Of a stretch of DNA of 25,607 bases, positions 1-6,005 are shown in pieces. The translations under genes were made by a program, and so were the position numbers. The stretch comes from CAYXEN01 sp964464035 (GTDB lineage: Bacteria > Krumholzibacteriota > Krumholzibacteriia > WVZY01): assembly GCA_964464035.1 (NCBI GenBank), contig CAYXEN010000038.1, forward strand, positions 1 to 25,607. The letters are read 5' to 3'. Positions within the stretch are counted from its first letter, which is position 1. Every line of letters begins with the position of its first letter. The notes under the pieces are model-generated. The model made no database searches and was not told where the DNA came from. It saw nothing but the letters and a program-made list of their open reading frames with translations.

Positions 1-135
1 GTGCTCATAGACCTGGTGGACGTGGTGCTGCACATATTCCAACCCGAGGTCAGGGCTTACTATCAACTCGAGAGGCTGTGGGGCGACGCGCCGAAGGAGA
101 AGTTCGGCGACGAAAGCAGGGAAGCGATGAAATGA
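1..135 (+). CDS. rsfS: Ribosomal silencing factor RsfS, C-terminal fragment
   Basis: The window opens inside this gene, so only the last 44 residues are present and the true start lies upstream. The reading frame from base 1 contains D-L-V-D-V-V-L-H-I-F-Q-P-E-V-R-A-Y-Y-Q-L-E-R-L-W-G-D-A (written residue by residue), which is the conserved C-terminal signature of the RsfS/YbeB/Iojap family. Family members bind ribosomal protein uL14 on the 50S subunit and block subunit joining when nutrients are scarce. The TGA stop overlaps the ATG of argS (ATGA at 132-135), which suggests translational coupling. The family is bacterial and organellar, so it supports a bacterial origin for the contig. The identification rests on the C-terminus only, but the motif is distinctive. 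Confidence 0.88.
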   Translation: MLIDLVDVVLHIFQPEVRAYYQLERLWGDAPKEKFGDESREAMK

Positions 136-1778
136 GGATCAAGGATCGGCTCAAAGATGTCATCACGGAGGCCATGCGCTCGGCGAGCATACGGGACGAG
201 GATCTCTCGGAACCGGTCCTCGAAAAGCCGAAGCTCAAGGAGCACGGAGACATCGCGACGCCCGTGGCCCTCGTTCTGGCGAGAAAACTCCGCCGCAATC
301 CCACGGAGATCGCCGAGAGCATAGTCGCCGCGGCGGATTTTCCGAAGGACGTCGTGGCTTCGGTCTCGATCGCCGCGCCGGGTTTCATCAACATGACGCT
401 TTCGGGCGAGGTCTTGAGGAGGACCCTGGTGGACGTTCACTCCTCGGGGGATCGATACGGCTCGTCGGACGTCGGACGGGGGAGGAAGTGGCAAGTCGAA
501 TACATCTCCGCCAATCCCACCGGGCCTCTCGTCGTCGTCTCCGCCCGCGCCGCCGCCGTCGGCTCCGTGCTGGTCAATCTGCTCTCCTTCACCGGGTACG
601 AGGCCCACGGCGAATACTACGTCAACGATTACGGCAAGCAGGTCGAGGCGCTGGGGGAGAGCCTGCGCTACCGGTTGCGCGAGAGACTGGGAACGCTCGA
701 AAGCGGAGAGGAGATCGGGGCGTACCCCGGCGAGTATCTCAAGGATCTCGCCGACGAGATCCCGGAACGGGACGCCTCCGGGTGGGTCGACCCGGCGAGG
801 AAGACGGGGGCGGAACTCGGCCGGTACGCGACGGACAGGATACTCGATTCTATAAGGAATGATCTCGATCGATTCGGCGTGACATTTCACAATTTCTTTC
901 ACGAATCCGCCCTTCATCCCCGGGGCGTCCACGAGACCCTGGAGCTTTTCAAGGGCAAGGGATGCACGTACGAGAAGGAAGGCGCTCTCTATTTCAAGTC
1001 GTCGGATTTCGGTGACGACAAGGACAGGGTCCTCGTGAAGAGCAACGGTGAGGCGACTTATTTCCTGGGTGACGTCGCCTACCACCATGACAAGCTGAGA
1101 CGGGGATACGAGGGAGTGATAGACATCTGGGGACCGGATCACCACGGACACATAAAAAGGATGCAGGCGGCCTCCGGCGTCCTGGGAGCTCCCCCGGGAT
1201 GGCTCGAAGTCATGATCGTCGGCTGGGTGCGGCTGGTGGAGGGCGGCAAGCCTGTGGGCATGAGCAAGCGCGCCGGCGAATTCGTGACAATGAGGGAACT
1301 TGTCGAAGACGTGGGCAAGGACGCCGCCAAGTACTTCTTCTTGATGCGCAGGGCCAATTCACCGCTCGATTTCGACCTGGAACTGGCGAGGAAGCAATCC
1401 GAGGAGAACCCCGTCTATTACGTTCAGTACGCGCATGCGAGAATAGCCAGCGTGATCAGGTACGCCGGAGACAACGGGGTGGTGAGTTCGGACCGCCGCC
1501 TCGACCTCCTGGAACGCGGAGAGGAGAGGGACTTGATGCTTCATCTTCTCTTTTTCCCGCACGTGGTCGAGGCCTCGGCCCGGATGCGCGAGCCGCATCG
1601 CATGACCGTCTACGCCCAGGAGCTCGCGTCGCTGTTTCATCAATTCTATCACAACTGCAGGATAGTGTCCGGGAACGCCGATCTCTCCTCGGCGAGGCTC
1701 TTCCTGGTCGAGGCTACGAAACAGGTCTTGAAGAACGCGTTGACGCTCTTGGGCGTCGACGCTCCGGCCAGCATGTGA
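132..1778 (+). CDS. argS: Arginyl-tRNA synthetase (class I), with a non-canonical HIGH region
   Basis: This cytoplasmic enzyme charges tRNA-Arg with arginine using ATP. I chose the ATG at 132 (548 aa) because it overlaps the rsfS stop as ATGA and starts with a typical ArgRS N-terminus. In-frame codons reach back to 78 but lie inside rsfS. The N-terminal add-1-like domain is followed by the SANPTGPL block (about residues 126-133). The KMSKS-type loop is V-G-M-S-K-R-A-G-E-F, with M377-S378-K379-R380. The C-terminal DALR-type anticodon-binding domain contains the YVQYAHARI block and ends with LLGVDAP. Where most ArgRS carry H-[IV]-G-H, this protein has V134-V135-V136-S137 followed by A-R-A-A-A-V-G. 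The frame is intact and length is normal, so I take it as functional. It sits between rsfS and a PfkB kinase (22-bp gap), probably in one transcript. Confidence 0.95.
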   Translation: MRIKDRLKDVITEAMRSASIRDEDLSEPVLEKPKLKEHGDIATPVALVLARKLRRNPTEIAESIVAAADFPKDVVASVSIAAPGFINMTLSGEVLRRTLVDVHSSGDRYGSSDVGRGRKWQVEYISANPTGPLVVVSARAAAVGSVLVNLLSFTGYEAHGEYYVNDYGKQVEALGESLRYRLRERLGTLESGEEIGAYPGEYLKDLADEIPERDASGWVDPARKTGAELGRYATDRILDSIRNDLDRFGVTFHNFFHESALHPRGVHETLELFKGKGCTYEKEGALYFKSSDFGDDKDRVLVKSNGEATYFLGDVAYHHDKLRRGYEGVIDIWGPDHHGHIKRMQAASGVLGAPPGWLEVMIVGWVRLVEGGKPVGMSKRAGEFVTMRELVEDVGKDAAKYFFLMRRANSPLDFDLELARKQSEENPVYYVQYAHARIASVIRYAGDNGVVSSDRRLDLLERGEERDLMLHLLFFPHVVEASARMREPHRMTVYAQELASLFHQFYHNCRIVSGNADLSSARLFLVEATKQVLKNALTLLGVDAPASM

Positions 1779-1800
1779 AAATCGGAAAGGAAAGTGATCC

Positions 1801-2712
1801 ATGGAAAGGAACGACGATCTTCTCATTGTCGGCTCGATAGCATTCGATTCGGTTGAGACCCCCGCGGGATCGACGGAGAAAGCTCTCGGCGGATCCGCCT
1901 CGTTCGCCTCGCTGGCGGCGAGCTATCACTGTCGCCCGCTCATGGTGGGGGTCGTGGGGGAGGATTTCGGGGACGAACACATGGAGATGTTCTCCGCGCA
2001 TGGAATCGACACGAAGGGTATCGAGAAAGCCCCGGGGCTGACCTTCCATTGGCGCGGCAGGTACCGGGAAAACTTCAAGGAGCGCGATACGCTCGAGACC
2101 TGTCTCAACGTATTCGAAAGTTTCGATCCGTCGCTGCCCGAGGAATACAGGAACGCGAGGTACGTGTTCCTCGGCAATATCGATCCGCGCCTCCAGGCCA
2201 AGGTTCTCGGTGAGATCGAAGACGCGAGGATCACCGGCATGGACACGATGAACTTCTGGATTCAGAATTCGCGCGAAGAGCTTGTCTCGGTGCTCGGCAG
2301 GGTCGATATCCTCTTCATAAACGACGAGGAGGCTCTCGAACTCAGCGGCCGCGACAGCGTGCTCCTCGCCGCGGAGGACATCCTCGGGCTCGGCCCAAGA
2401 TACGTGGTCATAAAACGAGGGGAATTCGGCGCCATCCTCTTCGGTGATGATTTGAGAATATTCGTCCCCGCCGTCCTGCTTCCCAGGGTGATCGATCCGA
2501 CCGGAGCCGGCGATGCGTTCGCCGGCGGCTTCATGGGATACCTCGCGGGCTCCGAGGAGCTCGACCGGAGGAGCATCACCGACGCCATGCTCCAAGGAAC
2601 CGTGCTGGCCAGCTTCGCCGTCGAGGATTTCTCCGTGTCAGGTTTGAGCGGACTCACCGGCGACGACGTCCAGGAGAGATTGACGGCACTGAGGAAGATG
2701 ATCCCGTCCTAG
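1801..2712 (+). CDS. PfkB/ribokinase-family carbohydrate or nucleoside kinase
   Basis: This 303-aa protein is expected to phosphorylate a sugar or nucleoside with ATP in the cytoplasm. It has both family signatures: the N-terminal Gly-Gly turn (G30-G31, followed by SASFASLAA) and the C-terminal D232-P-T-G-A-G-D-A-F-A-G-G, in which D238 is the predicted catalytic base and the preceding Gly-rich turn forms the anion hole. A purine-rich ribosome-binding stretch (AAAGGAAAG) lies just upstream of the ATG. The gene begins 22 bp after argS and is followed by a 184-bp gap, so it probably ends the rsfS-argS unit. The substrate cannot be read from sequence. The D-T-M-N-F-W block resembles the adenosine/inosine-type branch, and purM and a nucleobase permease lie nearby, but neither is decisive. 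Confidence 0.88.
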   Translation: MERNDDLLIVGSIAFDSVETPAGSTEKALGGSASFASLAASYHCRPLMVGVVGEDFGDEHMEMFSAHGIDTKGIEKAPGLTFHWRGRYRENFKERDTLETCLNVFESFDPSLPEEYRNARYVFLGNIDPRLQAKVLGEIEDARITGMDTMNFWIQNSREELVSVLGRVDILFINDEEALELSGRDSVLLAAEDILGLGPRYVVIKRGEFGAILFGDDLRIFVPAVLLPRVIDPTGAGDAFAGGFMGYLAGSEELDRRSITDAMLQGTVLASFAVEDFSVSGLSGLTGDDVQERLTALRKMIPS

Positions 2713-2820
2713 GTCCCTGGCTCGAAGCGGTCGCCGAGGACACTCGATGCGCCGCTTCCAAGCCCGTGCCAACGCCCACCGAACATTTTCCCCCTTGGAA
2801 ACGGGATTGTGGAAAGCTTT

Positions 2821-2852
2821 TTGCTGAACGCTTTTGGGCGATATGATATAAT
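2821..2852 (+). promoter_or_regulatory. Extended -10 promoter for the 247-aa protein/HD-GYP pair
   Basis: A perfect TATAAT (2847-2852) is preceded by TG-N (2844-2846), which makes an extended -10 element. There is no good -35 at the usual 16-18 bp distance; the nearest match is TTGCTG at 2821 with a 20-bp spacer. Extended -10 promoters can work without a -35. Transcription would start near 2859, giving a leader of about 38 nt. That leader contains a small hairpin (GCAAT 2871-2875 pairing with ATTGC 2885-2889) whose loop carries the GGAG ribosome-binding site. The rest of the gap from 2713 holds only a weak 7-bp inverted repeat. Confidence 0.6.
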
Positions 2853-2896
2853 TTGACCCCTGCTCGACGGGCAATGCTGGAGCTATTGCATAAGTC

Positions 2897-3640
2897 ATGG
2901 AAGAACAAAGATTTACACCCGACATCATCGCGCGCGCAGAGGAGCTCATAAGCAGGATCCAGGGGATAAGCTCTTCTCGAATTACAACGGACGAGACCGG
3001 CCGGATAACCGAGATTCACGTCGTCGCCTCCGCCGGCAAACCTCCCAAGCTCATTGCAAGGGACGTGGAGACCTGTCTCAAGGCCGAGCTGGGTATCCAC
3101 GTGGACTACAAGAAAATAGGGGTCGTGCTCTACGACCACGAGGATGAAGCGGACTCGAATGCCGCCGAACAGCCGGAGGGGGGCGTGCCGGAACAGGAAG
3201 TGAGGACCTTCCCCATCGAAGAGTACCCGGCGCGGTTCTCGTTCCAGAGCGTGAATCTCTTCCTCTCCCAGGAAGGGGTCAAGGCGGAAGTCGAACTCGT
3301 CCTCGAGGGCAAGGAAGCTTTCGGCAGCGCGAGCAGCGACAACGCCTCCGCGTTCGCCGGGGAACTCATCGCCGAGGCGACCCTCAGGGCGGTATCGGAA
3401 TTTCTTGACGCTGATATCAAGCTGTGTTTATTTGGGGTTCGTGAGGTCGCGATGGGAAACGATAGGATGATCGTCGTGCGCGTCGACCTCATCAAGCATC
3501 GTGACAGGAAAAGTCTCGCCGGTTGTTCAATCGTTTCGGACGACGCCAACAGGGCCGTCGTCTATGCCACCCTTGATGCCGTAAACAGGATCCTGGGAAA
3601 GATCAAAGCCAAGGGCAGCGTTGAGTACAAAGTTGAATAG
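2897..3640 (+). CDS. Conserved two-part protein of unknown function, coupled to HD-GYP gene
   Basis: I do not recognise a named family for this 247-aa protein. It has no signal peptide, membrane segment or Cys motif. The N-terminal part (about 1-75) looks like a compact alpha/beta fold, with an I-Q-G-I-S-S-S-R-I segment, a D-E-T-G-R-I-T-E-I-H-V strand turn and A-R-D-V-E-T-C. An acidic, Gln/Glu-rich linker (about 76-110) leads to a C-terminal domain containing the block E-G-K-E-A-F-G-S-A-S-S-D-N and a later S-D-D-A-N-R-A-V-V-Y-A-T-L-D-A-V-N-R. The start is the first ATG after the extended -10 promoter, with GGAG 14 bases upstream, which is rather far. The last 20 bases overlap the start of the HD-GYP gene, so the two are probably co-translated and may work together, for example as a partner of the phosphodiesterase. 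That role is inference. Confidence 0.8.
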   Translation: MEEQRFTPDIIARAEELISRIQGISSSRITTDETGRITEIHVVASAGKPPKLIARDVETCLKAELGIHVDYKKIGVVLYDHEDEADSNAAEQPEGGVPEQEVRTFPIEEYPARFSFQSVNLFLSQEGVKAEVELVLEGKEAFGSASSDNASAFAGELIAEATLRAVSEFLDADIKLCLFGVREVAMGNDRMIVVRVDLIKHRDRKSLAGCSIVSDDANRAVVYATLDAVNRILGKIKAKGSVEYKVE

Positions 3641-4934
3641 TTCCTCCCGCGTTTTCAAGTTATTCTACACTCTCTTCTTGCTCACGGGATCGGCTCTCTT
3701 CGCGTACCTGATGCGAGATTTCCCGGTCGAGAAGCTGCCGGACATAGGTCTCTTCATAGCTTTCATCATCGTCGCCGACACCGCCCAGATCTCGCTGCCC
3801 CGCGGAGGCGCCTCGATCTATGCTTCGAGTCCCATCGACTTGGCCGCGATAATCCTCTTCGGCCCGTCCGCCACGGCGTTCATGGAGGCCGTTTCGACTT
3901 TGCTCTCGGAAGTCTTCATCCAGAGGAGACCTCCCGTCAAGATCGCTTTCAACGTGCCTCTGCTCGTGATGACCGTCGGAGTGGCGGGCATCGTCTACGA
4001 GAGTTTCGGACCCCGATGGACGGACATAACGTCGCCGCGCTTCCTGCTCCCCCTCTTCCTCTGCGGCATCGTCTATTACGCGGTGAATACTTTCTCGATA
4101 AGTACGGTGATAGGCTTGAGCGACGGCAGGAACCCCTTGCAGATCTGGAAACAGAACTACATGTGGACCTTTTTCCACATCCTTTCGTTCCTTCCCGTCG
4201 GCGCGATCATAGCCCTCATCTACACCGGCTACGGAATGTGGACCATGGCTCTCTTCATCATCCCCCTTTTCCTCGCCCGTTACAGCTTTCAGCTCTACGT
4301 GGAGATGAAAGAGGCGCACATAAACACCGTGGCGGCCCTCTCGTCCGCCATAGACGCCAACGATCCATTCACGCACGGTCATTCCTACCGGGTCTCGCGC
4401 TACGCGCTCCGCCTGGGCAAGGCGATGAACCTATCGTCGAAGGATCTCGAGATCCTCGAATACAGCGCCCTTCTCCACGATATCGGCAAGATCGCGATCC
4501 AACACGACGTTCTCCTGAAGGTCGGAAAGCTCAGCGAGGAGGAAAAGAGGACGCTTCGCCAGCATCCAAGCATTGGGGCGGACATAGTCGAGAACCTGAA
4601 GTTCCTGAAGGAAGCCGCCGTCATCGTTCGCCATCACCATGAACAACCCGACGGCAAGGGCTACCCCGACGGCCTCAGGGGCGACGAGATACCGATCGGC
4701 TCGAGGATCCTTCTCGTGGCGGACGCCTTCGACGCCATGACTTCGGACCGGCCGTACCGCAAGGGTCTCCCGATGGAGAAGGTGGTCGAGCAGTTCGAAC
4801 TCTACAAGGGCAAGCAGTTCGACCTCCAGATCAGCAATCTTTTCCTGGCCATGCTCAGGCGGGGCGAGTTCCCGCTGATCGTCGAGAGCGATCCGACCAC
4901 GGCCATCTACCAGTCGCTCAAAGATCGATTGTAA
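3621..4934 (+). CDS. Membrane-anchored HD-GYP phosphodiesterase (cyclic di-GMP type)
   Basis: This 437-aa protein has two halves. Residues about 10-205 are hydrophobic with roughly six to seven membrane segments and no recognised sensor family. Residues about 235-420 form an HD-GYP domain with H286-D287 in the L-L-H-D-I-G-K motif, the metal-binding H338-H339-H340-E341 run, G347-Y348-P349, and D-A-F-D-A-M-T-S-D-R-P-Y-R-K. HD-GYP proteins hydrolyse cyclic di-GMP (some cleave cGAMP), so this is likely a membrane sensor that lowers second-messenger levels. The start is TTG at 3621, inside the previous gene, with AAGGG just upstream; a second in-frame TTG lies at 3633. The 20-bp overlap implies translational coupling. 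The motifs needed for catalysis are all present. Confidence 0.9.
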   Translation: MSTKLNSSSRVFKLFYTLFLLTGSALFAYLMRDFPVEKLPDIGLFIAFIIVADTAQISLPRGGASIYASSPIDLAAIILFGPSATAFMEAVSTLLSEVFIQRRPPVKIAFNVPLLVMTVGVAGIVYESFGPRWTDITSPRFLLPLFLCGIVYYAVNTFSISTVIGLSDGRNPLQIWKQNYMWTFFHILSFLPVGAIIALIYTGYGMWTMALFIIPLFLARYSFQLYVEMKEAHINTVAALSSAIDANDPFTHGHSYRVSRYALRLGKAMNLSSKDLEILEYSALLHDIGKIAIQHDVLLKVGKLSEEEKRTLRQHPSIGADIVENLKFLKEAAVIVRHHHEQPDGKGYPDGLRGDEIPIGSRILLVADAFDAMTSDRPYRKGLPMEKVVEQFELYKGKQFDLQISNLFLAMLRRGEFPLIVESDPTTAIYQSLKDRL

Positions 4935-4957
4935 ATCCTCCCGCCGCGTTGTATCAT
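4929..4957 (+). promoter_or_regulatory. Candidate sigma70 promoter for purM
   Basis: TTGTAA (4929-4934; 4 of 6 to TTGACA) and TATCAT (4952-4957; 5 of 6 to TATAAT) are separated by 17 bp. The -35 overlaps the stop codon of the HD-GYP gene. Transcription would begin near 4964, about 37 nt before the purM GTG. This is the only reasonable promoter I see in the gap. Confidence 0.4.
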
Positions 4958-5000
4958 TTGCCGTCAACTGTCGCAGGCCTTGCAAGCGAAGGGTGCCGTC

Positions 5001-6005
5001 GTGAAGTACGAAGATTCCGGTGTAGACATCGACAAGGCGAACAAGATCAAGCGTGAGATAGCGAAACACGTGTCCTCGACTTGGAGTGAAGGGGTCTTGT
5101 CCAAGGTGGGACACTTCGGAGGACTCTACCGTTTGAACGAGGTGCGCAATCCGGTGCTCGTGAGCAGTATCGACGGCGTGGGGACGAAGATGATCGTGGC
5201 CGAGATGGCGGGCGATTTCACTACCGTAGGCAAGGATCTCGTCAACCACTGCGTGAACGACATCCTCGTCCAGGGAGCCGTTCCCCTCTTCTTTCTCGAT
5301 TACATGGCGGCAGCCGCACTCGATGCCCGCAAGGTGGAAGAACTCATCAAGGGTATGGCCGAGGCCTGCCGCGAAAACGGTTGCGCCCTCATCGCCGGCG
5401 AGACGGCGGAGATGCCGGGGGTATACAGGGAGGGAGCCGTCGACGTGGCGGGTTGCATCGTGGGTCTGGTGGAGGAAGAACGTATCATCGACGGCTCGAC
5501 CACGGTCGCGGGAGACGAGATCTACGCACTTCCTTCCTCCGGGCTGCATACCAACGGTTATTCGCTGGCGAGAAAGATATTCTTCGATGTGCTCGGACAT
5601 GCCATCGACGACGATATAGACGAGCTTGGATGCAGCGTGCGTGATGAACTCCTCAAGGTCCATAGATCTTATCTTCGAGAAATGACGACGCTGATGACGA
5701 ACATTCCCATCAGGGGTATGGCTCACATAACCGGGGGCGGGATCCCGGGGAACTTGAAAAGGATTCTCCCACGGAACTGCACCGCGAGAATCCACAGGGA
5801 TTCCTGGAGGGTCCCCCCTGTTTTCGAGTTCATGAGGGCCGCGGGAGACGTGGACGACGGGGAGATGTACAGGACCTTCAACATGGGCTTGGGGATGATC
5901 TTCGTGGTTCCCCCGGGATGCGGAAGCAAGATCTCCGGTCTCGTCGCAGATGCGTTCAAGATAGGCGAGATCGTCAAAGGTGAAGGGGAGGTGATGATTG
6001 TCTAG
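5001..6005 (+). CDS. purM: Phosphoribosylformylglycinamidine cyclo-ligase (AIR synthetase)
   Basis: PurM closes the imidazole ring of FGAM to give AIR, using ATP, in the fifth step of purine synthesis. I chose GTG at 5001 (334 aa) because AAGGG lies 7 bases upstream and the protein then begins M-K-Y-E-D-S-G-V-D-I, the usual PurM N-terminus. An in-frame TTG at 4980 would add seven untypical residues. Recognisable blocks in order are S-S-I-D-G-V-G-T-K-M (ATP site), V-N-D-I-L-V-Q-G-A, G-E-T-A-E-M-P-G-V-Y, S-S-G-L-H-T-N-G-Y-S-L and H-I-T-G-G-G-I-P-G-N. Length is normal. No other pur gene is in the window. The end overlaps the start of a secreted carboxypeptidase by 8 bp, an odd functional pairing. 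Confidence 0.96.
   Translation: MKYEDSGVDIDKANKIKREIAKHVSSTWSEGVLSKVGHFGGLYRLNEVRNPVLVSSIDGVGTKMIVAEMAGDFTTVGKDLVNHCVNDILVQGAVPLFFLDYMAAAALDARKVEELIKGMAEACRENGCALIAGETAEMPGVYREGAVDVAGCIVGLVEEERIIDGSTTVAGDEIYALPSSGLHTNGYSLARKIFFDVLGHAIDDDIDELGCSVRDELLKVHRSYLREMTTLMTNIPIRGMAHITGGGIPGNLKRILPRNCTARIHRDSWRVPPVFEFMRAAGDVDDGEMYRTFNMGLGMIFVVPPGCGSKISGLVADAFKIGEIVKGEGEVMIV

Noticed and set aside
2724..2758. Possible terminator after the PfkB kinase (GAAGCGG with CCGCTTC)
   Set aside because: Only 7 bp of stem with a 21-nt loop and no T-run after it.
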